Source: Fistularia commersonii
Taxonomy: Eukaryota > Chordata > Actinopteri > Syngnathiformes > Fistulariidae
Reading direction: 5' to 3'
Length of the DNA stretch: 64,000 nt
Assembly: GCA_037954325.1 (NCBI GenBank)
Contig: JBBMNZ010000026.1
Span: forward strand, 5,893,501-5,957,500
How positions within the stretch are numbered: the stretch's first letter is position 1; every line of letters starts with the position of its first letter. This document shows positions 10,801-48,389 of this stretch, in pieces. The notes below the pieces were generated by a model. That model was not told the DNA's origin. It made no database searches and worked only from the letters and a program-made list of their open reading frames with translations. The translations under genes were made by a program, and so were the position numbers.

Positions 10801-13800
10801 AAAGGCTTGTTGATCACGTTCCATGGATAGTTTCAGAAATGAAGCCGCTCATATGCTGGGCAAAAAAAAAAAATATTCAGGCCTGATTATTCTCACTCCC
10901 ATTTTGTACTATTGTGTATATAAAAAGACCAGCCTCTGCCCCATCTGTCTCACATTTGGTGATTTGTCTCTGCATGCCTTTGCCCAGTTTCCTGGGATTG
11001 TTTTCAAAATTTTAGGTCTTTTTACTCTACGGCTTGTTGCCGGATATGAAATCCAATTGGCTAAATGAGCTTGAAGAAAGACAATGTAGTCTCCGTGTTA
11101 TTTTGGACTTCATTTTTGAAATTCTGTTTCCCCCAGCTGATAACTGCTGGCTTCCAAGACTCATGTCTTGCTGCCGTCATTTCTTTGACAGTCAATAGGG
11201 ACTGATTTTTATGGAAACTGACAGCACCGGGGAGGATTTAAACAAGTTGTGAATATGATTTCTTGGTAGGAACAGGAATACAAATAAAGACAATCTGCTT
11301 TTGTAGGAAGTAGTGTCTCATCACTGAAACAGCACAGTCAAATCTAGAATATGACTTATGGAGAATTTGTTAAGCAAATGGCGTCAATATGCTTGGTTGA
11401 GTTTGAGACATTGAGAACATGATATCCTGTGGTATTGCACAACTCTAAAATATGTAACCTTAGAATGTATGGGCAGCAGCCTGTTTCACTAGACATTGAG
11501 TTGAAAGTACTTCCAACCCAACTTGAAGTACACCGAAAGTGCTAAACAGGAAACCTGCTCAATACATAACATGGAAATGAACCGCTGACTTTGATGCAGA
11601 TAACTTTCCTTCTACTTAGCAGTACCTGCGAGAAGAATTCGAAGAATGTCTGTCACCAAAAAACTAGATGTGAGCCCAGCTGCATAATGTGCGCAGTACA
11701 AGAGTAATTGTCCCTCAGCAAGCCATTATTTAGTTACGGTACTGCAGTGAATTGTGGTTATGTTTAACAGTTACGTCATGTCTAAAATGTTTCTTGTACT
11801 ATCATTTGCGTGAATAAATCTGTAGGCACAATAATATGCCTCTATTTGACATCGACAACAACTGCATCAACTTTGAAAATGATTGTTCTGCAAAAAAAGA
11901 ATAGATTAAATAATTCAATCAGATAATACAGCGGAAAAGGGGAAGTTACAAGTTTGCATCGTGAAAAGACGCATGTAAATGATTTCAGTAGCTGGAGTGA
12001 CCATGGTGTGAATGCAGCTGCCAGAGAGAGGTGGCTGATTGTGAACAGACCCAGGTGAGTAAGTCGACACAGCTCTTTCAGGTGATGTAATTAATCGCCG
12101 TAGATGACTCCTCCTATTGCTCCAAAACCTCCTATATTAACGTGTGTGACACCTTGTGCGTTAGATGGGCACGGTATGTGGTTTTTGATTGTGTGGCTGT
12201 TTTTTTTTTTTTTAAGTACTTGTTTGTAAAAGACTGGACATCGACATACAGCAGTTTTGTTATCTGTGCTGAGAAGTTGTATCTCCGTAGTTGCTGCAGA
12301 AAATAACTAAGTGCCAAAGAATGGATAAAAAGAAACCATTTAGAATAGAGTTTAGCATTTGTATCAAAAAGTTCAAGATGCCTCTCCTGATGAAACTTGT
12401 GCATCGGTCTTCATACGCAATCCAGGAATGTTTTCTCATATCTCTGCAGATGTAAATGAAATTCTAATAACAACCTGTCTTGGTCCTGGAACAGCAAATG
12501 GTTTTGACCAGATCTGAGAAAAATAAATTCTTAACTTGAACTGAGTTGTTTTGTCAAACATGGTATTGGTAATGGGATTTGTTTTGGGTGATCAATCAAT
12601 CAACTTATCGGCGTTCCTGCTTTGGCCACACTGATTAACATTTTCTTAAGGTTTTCGTCTTGTCTGGTCTTTGCATGAGTTGTCTATAGATAAAAAAATT
12701 GAAATGGTAAATATAATTAAAAGCAGAACATTTCAAAAGATTCTGGCTTAGTGCTCCCATTTTCTATTTGTGTCCCCTGTAAATCACATTGCGAAATACA
12801 TAAAAAGAAATGCGTGGATATAATTCACCATATGCTGTTGTCGATGTTGTTGAGTTGAGCTCGCTCACACAGCTTGGTTGCGAGTTGTACATTGAGTTGA
12901 CGGTGAAAGGTTGCGAGGACACCGTACCTTTTAAGGAAGCTGATAGCGTGCTGGTGATAGGATGGGTGGCGCAAGGGGATTTCCTTGTTGTTGTAATGAA
13001 TGAATAAACGACTCACCGCTGCGTTGTCAACGTGTGAAATTGCTTGTGTGTTACCGATCTTGTGATCGCAATTTCCAAAAGATGCGCGTTAAGACTTTGC
13101 AATTAAAATGCAATCAAATTGTGTCAGGCAGTGTAGAGTCTGCAAATTCATGAAATATTCTAGTTAAAACACCAGAAAGGGATCCCCTTTGTTATTTAAT
13201 CCCAGAAACCTGCCTGTGCCCTTACAAGAAAAAAATATTTGAATTAGCTAATCCACTAACAGGATGTATGCCTTGTTCAAATTGGGTTAGGTGGTTGTTT
13301 GACAATGCCGGACTACTCACGAGACTCTCCTGGGAGCAGAAATTACATCCTGGGGGTTTTAAGTTAGACGATATGCACTTGATACAAGCTGTATCTTGTG
13401 GCAGTGTTTATGTTCTCACTGCTTTTAATTGGACAGCAGGCGGATAAAGGATTATAATTTCTCGTCAGGCTGTACTTTGTTTTTGGCCAATGTCTTGACA
13501 GGAAGCAGGCAGTTTACCGCTTCCCTCTCTATGTGAACAAGCGTGCCATCGAGCCCCGCAAAGGATACTACAATTGGTACTGAAGCAACCCCAGAAATGG
13601 GCTTTCATGATGTCAGAGATGACATCAATAGGAATAGATTGCAAAGTGTTATCCATTCCATACACACACTTCCTGTGACCTGGCTCCTCCCTCATGGCAG
13701 AATAATTAAGATCCTGTTTTAGCTTTAAGTCTCTATGATCATGCTGTCAAGGTCATGTATAAATTTCCTGTTCCTTTTAAAACCAGAGGTGACCGAGCTT

Positions 13801-15688
13801 CTGCGGTTGTTGAAACAACCCCCTCCCTTTTGCATGAGGAATGTGGAGTTTGTTGTAAGTGAATGCTAAAAACAAATCTCTGTTGGTTACTGTTTTCATA
13901 ATTCCTCCTTCCATTGGCCTTCAGCTCTTTTTTTTTTTTTGTTGCTAATTGTTGCTAACGGTTCTTCTGGATGTACATGTCTCTTTGATTCTATTAATAT
14001 TGATTGTATCTGCTCATAAATATTCATGTGTTTATGTGATGTGTAGTGTAACAAGACGTAGGCTATATTTAAAAAAAACAAAAGGACATGATGATACTCA
14101 GCAACTGCATTTATGACATGCTGGATAGGTAATTTGCATACATTATATACATCATTTTACTGCCCAGTGCGACATAAATTCTTGACGTTAAGCACTTTAT
14201 GAGTAATACCTTGCTTGTCTAAAAGCTTGTGTTAAAATACATCTGGTCTGGACATCCTGACAGTGTGTCAAATGATGGTCCATGATGCACTTGGGTGTAA
14301 TCCAAACACAGAGCAGAACATTTTGTTTCCTCTGCACTCTGAGCTCCAAAGACTCCCTCCTTTCCCCCCCAGGCCGTACACTCACTCAGCTCCCTCGAAC
14401 AAAGCAGGTGATGCTAATGTTGGTGTTGAGCCGTTGACAGGGATAACAGGGGTACGACCTGTCCCCGCGCATCCCTGATGAGCCAGTTGATGAATGGCAC
14501 ATCGCTGCTAATGCTCCTGGAGTTGGGTTGTCTGGGAAATGAGATGAAGGGTTTTTGCAGGCCTGCATCATGTCTTCTTTACTTTGGAAAGCAGTTTTTT
14601 TTTTTTCCATGGGCGATAGAACACTCCTCCCTGTAAGGTTTAATTTTCACAAAACAGGGACACTTTGTTGTGTTGTCGCCTGAGATGTTTCATGTTAATG
14701 TTCATTCGGAGAAAACTGCAACAGTACTATTATCAATATATGATGAATAAATCTATTGAGAGATGGAAATCTTTTACCACCCTGCGACCGGCAGCTGTTC
14801 TCTAAAGCTTATTCCCTGTATTTTGCACATTTCCTTTTGGGTCCCTTGTCAGTTTGCTCTATACCATTACTTTTATATTTATTCGTCTTCCTTCCACCGC
14901 CCTTCTCGACATTACGAATCATGTAAATGAAAAAAAAGAACAGCGATGCTTCTTCACATCTTTATACTCATACTCCCTCTTCACCAGCCACAGCCACCTT
15001 ATTTCTCAGCAGCTAAAAATAGCCTCCTTCAGACCCTAATTCCCCTCTCACTGCCCCCTTGGACCTCGCAGCCTTTTCCTCCCGGAGCACAAGCTTTTAT
15101 AAAGAAGGCTTTCTTATATGCCCTTTCTTTTTTAAAGGTTTCCATGCCCCCAGACACAGTGGTCTGTCTATGCTCAAAGTGTGTATTTGTGCCTGTGAGA
15201 GACGTTTTTTTTAATGGTTAAAGGCCTGTGTCCAGGTTTTATATGCGCCGGTCCAGATAAGATAAATCCCAAGGTGATTTCCTTTGGAGCTGCAAAGTTG
15301 ACCTCAGAAGCCAGTGAAATGTTGGCTAAAGTCACAGGGCCGCGAGCATCTTTGCAAATGGCCTTTTATGGTCATTTCGTGAGACAGCGTCTGTCTTAGG
15401 TCCCTGCATAGGAGACTGCATTGTTGGTGCCGCGCTGAAAGGTTTTGAGGTATCTTACCAAGGATCGGCGGACAATCCCTGGCTTTTCGTGTGCAGGTTC
15501 TGATGGTTAATTTGTCCTGATGCAGCGTTCCGGGTTAGCAAGGACCCACTCGCTAACTGTGATTTAAGCTCCCCAATCCAACAACGACACAATATAAAAC
15601 ACCGTAGCTGCGGCCAATTAGAAGATGCAGAATGTGTTTTGCATTCTGCCATGAACTTAATTTTTGAGATTTTAGTTTTGAAATATAA

Positions 15689-15690
<2 letters not shown>

Positions 15691-15747
<57 letters not shown>

Positions 15748-15772
15748 CACACACACACACTTATATATATAA
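15691..15772. repeat. (TA)n/(CA)n compound microsatellite
   Basis: About 26 TA units run from 15692 to 15743, followed by a short (CA)n tract and a second TA tract. It lies in the presumed PITPNM2 first intron. Confidence 0.95.
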
Positions 15773-18700
15773 ATTCAGCGAAAGCTGTCTTTTATGAAAG
15801 CGAAAGCTGTGAGAAAAATTAGAGCCACTGAAAAGAGGGGACACTTTTTTCTCAACTGACACTGGATCAAGATTTTTCTTTTCTGAATTTGCATCTCTTA
15901 ACATTTCATTAACATTCGCTGGTACGATTTAAAATTGAGATGTTATGTAGTACAAGATCTCTGATTGTTATTGATGCCCAATCATTTTTCTGCTCATAGA
16001 GTCCTTACATCGGTAATGCATTCAATTTTTTTTCGAGAATTTGCGTCACAATATAAATCACGACTGCAGTTACTGCAGCATTTTTAAAATAAGTAAATGG
16101 GTTGGTAGCCTTGTAAGTTGGCTTGCCAAAAATTGCTTCTGTGATGAAACAAAGGTTTAGTTGGTGTACTGCTTGTACAGAGCCATTAAAAAAATAGCAT
16201 ATGCGCCAATCACAATCCTATTTTCCAAAGTCTGCTGAGAATAATCAAGTGTAAAATCATGAATGTTGATGGCGATGTGAGCGCATTTAGATGAAGCATC
16301 TGTCTGTAGAGAATACGTTTGCTTATCATGTGACGATTGCAAAAATCCTTGTATTTGCTTCACAGTTATGTGGTTCTGTTGCAAGTAATAAACTTCCAGG
16401 CAATTTATTTGAAGATGAAAGCTGTTCTCCACACCGTATGGGTGCATAAAAGAAAATTAACGAAAAATCACAGAATTTGCTACAAAAATACCTAGGAGGA
16501 GAATGAATTTTGCCTTACGCTAATCAGAAAACCCAGCTTCAGAAATGATATTGGTAAAACATGACAGTAGTATGTCGAAACTTTGGATATCATCACACAG
16601 CCAAGCGGATACTATTATGTTATTAATATTATCTGTATAATAATGGTGACTTAAGTGTATAGAATTGAGCTTTAGCTGCTTTGAAATGGTCATTATACTA
16701 ATTTTTCCTATTGAAAACATGATTCATCACTTAATTTTGTAACCATATATTTTTTTAAAACCTTCTTAGGTTCTGTAATTCACAGCCTTTTTGACAGCTG
16801 AACATTTTTCTTCCCTTCTATCCCTGAAGTTTTTAGCTCAGTTGTCATACTCACTCAGAGAGAGAATGGGGCATAAGTACAGCTTTATTTGACTCATTTC
16901 CATATTTGAATCTAATGTGTTCCTGCAAACTCCAGATCTCTGAATGAGGAGTTATTGATTTGCACCTAGATAATCTTGAAGGGAAGCTAATACATCATAA
17001 TCCTATCGGCTGTAGAGAATTTCGGAAGGCGACGCAGATCACAGTTGATGATGAAAACGGTCTCGGATGATGCTGACTGGAAGAAAGACTTTGCTTTACG
17101 CCATCATGCAGCTCTGTGAAGCCAACGCGTCTTTATTTAGACTTGGTACCCAAGCTCATGTTTATCACACCCAGGAGTTTATTTTTTTATCCTGCATTGT
17201 GTAACATTGAGAAACGCTATACTTGGTTTGACTTTTGCCACTGAACTACAATAGTTCAATATAAGTGCACAGCGGTGAGGAAATATTCCATTCCATTTTC
17301 TTCCTTTGACATGTACTCAAGAAAACATCTCGCCGAAGAGCGTCGTCGATATTATTTCTAACATTAACATTCGCAATAATGCGGCGAGCTATAAGTTCAG
17401 TCAACAGCAGTTCTTTCGGATTTTACGTCTTTCAATTGTTTCACAGCTGAAGCAAAGGTGCTGCTGCTTTAACACCACAATAGTGTGTGCTCAACATTAA
17501 AGTAGTCTGACAGGTTTGTCTTCAAATAATGTTCTTGCTGTCAGAGCGCATCTACATCTAACCTCGGTGTTCACTTATTTGTGAACAGGGCAACTTGTGG
17601 ATGTCATCTTCACATTCCGCAATGTCACCGATGTAATGTCGATGAAAAGCTCATCTTGTTATCGTCACTCTCGACTGTTTGGATTTCTTAGATGTGAACT
17701 TATTTGCTGTCTGCCGAAGTTTGTAACACAAGGTGTCTTAACTGCAATAACGATCCTCCGCCACGTCTCTGTAGTGTCGTCTGAGACGTTATGCACTTTG
17801 GCGAGACTTTGTAAATGTCCATAATACCTTTTCTTGCAGTCCTCAGCAACAGGCTCCATGTGACTAAAAGATGTTCAGCGCTCCGAGGCAGGTGGTGAAA
17901 ATTTGCAGCATAACCTGATGAAGGTCTGGAGGTCACGCAAAACATTAGATGGAATGCACAAAATGTCAGGGAAGCCAAGGTTTTCGTTCTGGTCGGACGA
18001 GTCTGTTTCTGTGCTCATTTGGTTTTGACTCTGGGCTCCAGGAAAGAACGACACGGCGGACGGATCCTCATTTAACCTCGGAATAATACTGATTAATCCA
18101 AGTGTAATTTGCATATAAGGTCATCTAATTTTGGATTTCAGAGTGAAGTGTGGTGTTGATTAGAGATAGAGTTGGTATGTAACAGTCCCCTTTTGGAAAA
18201 GGGTTGGCTGATGAGCGCCAGTGAGGCATAAGAAAACAATGGCTCCACTTACTAAAGCTGCTTAAAGTTCTCATCCGTCACTGGGCACCAGATTTGTTTA
18301 TGTAGATTTTAATTACATGCTGTGGGGGTGACTCATCTGAAACTCAATATTTTTCACTGGTTGATAGCCAGAAACACTATGAGGTTTACTGATCTGCTTT
18401 GACGCTTGTTGATTCTCACCAATGGAGAATGTGGCTATTTGGTTCCTTTTTTTTTAATAAAATAAAAGTCAATATCAGGATGTGCAGTGGGCTTGTGGTT
18501 AGGTAGATAGAGCAAAATAAGCTGATATCTTACCATCACCTAGGTTGCTGTGGTTTCCATTGGTAAATTGCTTAGTGTGGCATTTTCAAGCCAAGATAAA
18601 AAGGTGGAGATTCTGCAATGCACTCCATTTTTTTTTTGAGCATAAACCTGCAGTTCCTGGCCTATTAACAATTAGCCCTTGTAGGTTTCCCTTTGTTTGC

Positions 18701-21700
18701 AGAGAGCAGAGTTGCGCTGTCTGGGGGCCGTCACAATCTCTCAGTGTGTGTGTGTGTGTGCGCGCGCGTGCGTGCGCCTGTTCTCCGTGGTGGCTCTTCA
18801 TCCCCTGCTTGTGTAGACTGGTATTGTCTTCTGAAGGGTTTTTTTTACTGTAGGAGGAAGAAGACCAAGAGAAGGAGGAGGAACGCCATGGAGGAGATGC
18901 TCAGAGGGTGTGGAGTATTTTTAGCTTTCCCCTTATACTGCAATGATGACTAAAGGGCAGGTTGTGCATCCTACCTCCTTAGGCAGCGGAGGATCATGAG
19001 CCTGATGGACAGCACAGAGTGCTGTCCTGGTTCGAGGGAGTGTCATGGGAGCTTCCTGTATTTCATCTCGGTGGCACAAGATGACACCCTGCAATTTACT
19101 GAAACTCTCTTTAAAATGTACAGTGTTAATCTCCCTCTGTGTGTGGCAACATCAGTAACTAGTTATTAATCTTGGTGCACTGTGACTTTGTGATGCATGG
19201 GATGTTTGGTGAGGTCAGACTAAAAGACTGGAATATCAATAATTTATAGTTGGTTGGTTGTTTTTGATTGGATGAATGGAAGATTAGCTTTCTCACTGCT
19301 GTAAAACAAACTAAAGTATGATCTTTGTACGACACCACCATTAGATGGACTAAAATATGTAGTTGTAATGCCTGACTGTTGCTTTCAGATCTGGATTCCA
19401 AAATGAACGTTTCAAAGATCTGTAAGCAGCACTAGCCTCTGCATATTTTTTTAGAATTTTGAGTTTGCTATTTTTTTTTTTTTTGTATTAACAGCCTTTT
19501 CTACTTGAAAAAGTAGAGAAGATAATTTTCTACAAATGTATGTGATTTTTTTTTTTTTCCCCGAGATTTTGATTTAGAATACAGTAATAAGGCTAAGACA
19601 GGCTACTAATTTCTAAGTCTGATATTAGAAACTTAGCTTGATTCTTTCTTATCTAACAGCCCCTCAGTGGCTCGTGACTCACAGGGTTAACCCGTTTCTT
19701 GCTGTTGGTATGGGAATATCTTGCATTATCTGTAATAGTTGTAAACGATACTAAATTTTGATAGAGATAACAGGAAAGTATGCTCAAGTAAGCATTTAAT
19801 ATGAATAACTTACAGATGTGGATATAATTAGGCAGTCTGCTGGAGGCTGGATTACATTCTTCATTAGCTTGGAGGAGGCCCGGTTTAAAGGGTGTAAATC
19901 AAATTTGGTCTATCTTTATCTCTTGTTTTATCCCTGGTTAATGATGCTTCATGTTTTGCTCTTATTAGATACTCCAGAGGAGAGAGTTTTAATCTCTGCA
20001 CTGCATGCTTCTCAGATATTGCGACCTGTCTGGTCATTGCAGGTGGACAGTAAACTCCCTTTTTCTGAGTGCCAAGCTCACGCAGCCAAGCACCGATTGT
20101 ACCGCGCAGCCTTTTGACATTTTAACAGGATTGTTGGACAAGCACATCAACTCAATCAAGGGTTCTTGTCTCGGGCCGGGGCTGTCTTTGTGGCAGTTGT
20201 TAGAGCTGGAGTTGCCAGTGCCGTGTGAAACCGATCTGTGGTATCTCAGGCACTCCAACGGCCAATATTTTCCACTTGTATTTTAAAGGGGTCGTGCGTA
20301 TGGTCCGCAATGAAGGGACGCCCCCACGCCGCCCAGCTTGTTTGGGATTCATCACTGTCTCTGTTGCTTGACCTCGAATTGGTACACCCTGGAAATGGGC
20401 TAAATTTAAAGAAGGGCCACCATAATGATGTATGGATGGAAAAAAGCCTTCTGTGAATTCAGAATCTTCCCACCACCACCTCCCCCATGCTGTCTGTTGA
20501 CAGCAAAACCCAGCTGTTGCTCCACGTCATGTTCAGAACTCAAAACGTATTACACACCTTGAAAAGGACAAACAAAAAAAAGCCCGGTAATTCCTTTCTC
20601 CACTGATGTGGTATTTTGCAGCCCGAGGCAGGAAGAAAACTGGATCTCATAGGAAAGACTGGATGTGGTTAGGTGGTTAGGTGCAGCCTGTGATGGATAA
20701 TCTTGTCTTCTCTTTGTGGTTTAAGCAGATTTTACGTTCAGGTCAGACATTCATACCTGTTTAGTGGTGAGAGGATGTGCTTTTGTCCCTTCTTTTTTAT
20801 GTCCGCCTCTTTAGCGTCATGGCTTGGGTCATATTAATGAAGTTCCAGACTATACTGGTGACGGATTATATAAGAAGCAGATGCCTTTTGAGAGATGTGT
20901 CTCAGCTTTCAGATAGATTGAATGTGTTTGATTGCACTTTTGTCCGGACGACGGTACATTATCTGACGAATCAGAACAATCTCTCAGACGGTCACAGACG
21001 AGGAAAGCGGGTATATAACCAACCTCATTCAAAGTGCCTGGCGGTTGTCAATGGCTGCTGTTCAGTGGAAGCCGGTTGCTTTGTGATGAATACTTTGCAG
21101 TGGTGTGCGCTCCTATTGCGTCACTGCCTAGAGGGGGGCAGAGAATATATTTTTAGAAGGGAATGGGCATATTCTCTGAACTAACAACGTCAAGCACTCT
21201 GCTTGCGTATGCTAGGATTATTGTGACTGGGCTATTTTTAAGCTTTGTGTGAGTGCATTTTTCTGGGTCAAGCATGGTGCCTGCACTCTCTTGAGGCTGC
21301 TGGTGGATCAGATATTACAAGTCTTGTACTGTGCGCAGCATCCATATGTATAAATGAAGTCTGGGAAATTAACTGGTTTGAATCCATGACTAAGTGGCAG
21401 AGTTTTAAATGCCTGTGAATTCTCATTATGATGCTAAAAAGGGGACTACAATATACATCAATTATGAAAATTGAGCATCAGATGTTTTTACTAGCTCATT
21501 AATAATATTTATATCAGTGATGAGATATTAATATGAAGTCCTCTGCATCTACTATAACAATGAAGGGGGGGTGTTCCATCAAAATTTTCTGATTTCATGA
21601 TTTTAAAAAATGCATCTAAAAAAATGCTTACTCTTTTCCTATTTTTTTTTTCATTCTTCGCCAGGCAAACCTAAAGAATTATATATAAGAATAATGTATA

Positions 21701-22508
21701 AGGCCTGTAGGTCACCCTATAATTGAGCACTGAAAATTAATGTAAATTCAAAAAAAACTTGCACACTTCTCAACACTTGTCAAAATCAAAATATGAAAAA
21801 AGAATTAAAGTTCTTAGAGACAAATGTTAATTACCTTACTGGTATCGTTAAGGAAGAGCATGACCAACAGTGCTCCTGCTGAGACGTTACGTGGTTGCAT
21901 GATGATATCAGAATTGAAATGCATTTCAGGCATGAGCTAAATTGACAAAATAAGCTCAAGGAGTCATTGGTTTATTGGTTCATTCTATTTATTGTTTGTT
22001 TTAATTTCAGCCCAGAAAAATTACCATTGGGAACACAGTTGACATGCACAACAATCAGTGCCTGTTCTGCTCGGCTTCGCCGCACACTCATTCATCCTGC
22101 TGAGACGTTTCCAAACATTGCCACATGATTTTTTTTTTTTTTTGCCCCCTCGTTCGATGGTCATGAAAAAACAGCCCTGGTTAATATTAAGGAATCCTTC
22201 GTGTTACATCATACTGTATCACTTTTTTAAGCGATATATCTCATTTGAGCTGGAGAAATACAGAGGGTTTTACTGAGGATCAGTTTTGATTCTTGTTCAA
22301 ATTTCTGAACTGGTACAAGCTACTGATCGTAAACCGTGTCAGGGAGGATGAGCACGGCAACCTTTTCCTCTCGAACCAGGTTTGAACACCAGGAGGCCTC
22401 TCAGGCTTCTGACCCACAGGCTTTTGTTCAGGCCTTTCCAACTAGCCTAGTTTTGTGCCAGTGTCTCAAGAGGGCAGTTATTTTCAGCAAAAATGTGGTG
22501 CCTTGTTC

Positions 22509-22545
<37 letters not shown>

Positions 22546-23641
22546 TACCAGTGTTTCTCTTTTGTGACGACCTTAGTTATTACAAAAAATGTGCGGAAGA
22601 TGTCTTTTTTTTTTTTTTTTTTTTTTCAACCGGAACAGCGCTCGCCGCAGGGTGGAAAATTTCGACGAGCTGCATTCTTGGCTGTGTCTTAAGTGATGAG
22701 CTGTGGGGGTGGCTGCTCGATAGGTGGTGGACCAGAGACCCTGGCCAATCTGGGAGCCTCACCAGAGCTGGCGTTTGTTCACTGGATAAGTGACGCAGTG
22801 GGAATTTTAACGTGATTAGACAGAGTTGTCGAGTGCCAGGCTCAGGACCGCTTGCCGCCATAGGTTAGAATCATGTGCATGCTGAGGTTATGTAATACCT
22901 TGTTGTCACATTTACTGTGCTGAGTACAGGCCATGTCAAGCATTGTCCTTCCCCAAACACACTATACTCTATTGCCCCTTCGGAAATGTGAGAAAGAGCG
23001 AGAACAAATGTAAATATACCTTTTATTAACTTACTAGGGTATAAGGGTAAACTTTTTTTGAATGTGTTTGTGGAGAAGAAAATCGCTGCCCAGTTACGCC
23101 GCTGCATATTCGAATATAACCCCCTCTTTCTCTCCCAGTTTGAAAGCAGCGTTTCTTTCAGCTGGTAGAGATCTCCCCTTCCTTATTGACTCCTCTTCAG
23201 TTAATGTGCTACTAGGGCTGACACCTGTGATATTTAATTAAGATAAACTGCCACTACAGCACAGGATAGTACAGTACGGTGCTGTGAGTTGGGAGATCTC
23301 GTTTATTCTGTACCTTTTGCTTCAGAGAGCTGTTCATCCCTCAGTGGTCTAAGCAAACTTCTGCAACTCACACCACCCACAAGTTGTGTATGTATAACCG
23401 ACACCCCCCTTCTGCCCAGTGGTTTGAAAACAATGCTTTGTGTAATTCTAAGGCTGCTATTTGTGAAACCTCAATCATGCACAGGGGGCTCTTTCAATGT
23501 TATGTAATGCTCCCCACTCAAATGTAATCCCTCTTATGCTGAGTAAAACCCCCCCATGTGATGGAGCTGAAGGGTTGCAAGAAATGTGGTGGTTGGTGGG
23601 ACTCTGCAAGACACGGCTCTTTGTAGCCTGGTCATTTGCAC

Positions 23642-23677
23642 CCACACACACGCACACACACACACACACACACACAA
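23642..23677. repeat. (CA)n microsatellite
   Basis: A slightly interrupted CA tract about 400 bases upstream of the PITPNM2 exon that carries the start codon. Confidence 0.9.
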
Positions 23678-24046
23678 AGCTGTTGCCTCTGTATAAGAAG
23701 AGAAGTTTATCCCGAGAAGTGCCTTATTCGGATCTCATGCTGGATTGAGACGTGGCGCTGGTACTTTTCCTCCGTGCCAAGACTCAGAATAGAAAGACAG
23801 TAACTACATCCAGCATATGTTTTGAATGGCATACAGCCTCTGCCATCCTTTTCATCCGGCACGTGTGAGCCCTCAAGAATGACGCGTTGTCACAGGAAAT
23901 GTCGGGAGAACTTTCGCTGCTTCTGAGGTTATTCGAACCGTATGGAATTTACTGTTTGAAGGAGTATTCGGGGGAGATGTTGTTTATCTTTCCAAATACA
24001 TCATCTGCTAACAAACCTCGCTGCTGTCTCTTCTCTTTCCCCACAG

Positions 24047-24210
24047 GAACTTCAATGAGGACTTCAGCTGGTGATACGACAGGTCACCTATAGTAGCCCA
24101 ACGGTCTCCTGTCCCTTCTCCCCACCCCTTCGCCCCCACCTTCCCTTCCCCTTTTCCGTTATCAGTTTTCTCCCCGGTACCCCCCTCCTCTCCCTCCTCC
24201 CAGATCCACC
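24047..24210 (+). other. PITPNM2 5' UTR part of the start-codon exon
   Basis: A pyrimidine-rich acceptor (CTTTCCCCACAG) ends at 24046. The exon then runs untranslated to the ATG at 24211, whose context CCACCATGC is a good Kozak match. The acceptor shows that at least one more exon lies upstream. Confidence 0.7.

Positions 24211-48389
<24,179 letters not shown>

Larger units (their letters stand above)
7233..24046 (+). other. Probable first intron of PITPNM2 (about 16.8 kb), no exons recognised
   Basis: No convincing coding exon was found on either strand in this stretch. It holds homopolymers (T runs at 7779-7807, 19470-19490, 22512-22540 and 22603-22626; a G run at about 9861-9877), an AT/CA microsatellite at 15.7 kb, short TG/CA tracts at 18.74 and 23.64 kb, and a small tandem duplication at about 8585-8621 (unit GCCCAAGGACTGCT). 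A donor-like CCCAG|GTGAGT at 12054/12055 could mark an unannotated non-coding exon. Calling the whole stretch an intron rests on the proposed promoter at 6.5-7.2 kb. Confidence 0.45.

Noticed and set aside
12000..12060. Possible exon ending at the donor CCCAG|GTGAGT (12054)
   Set aside because: No convincing acceptor or conserved frame was found upstream; noted only as a possible non-coding exon.
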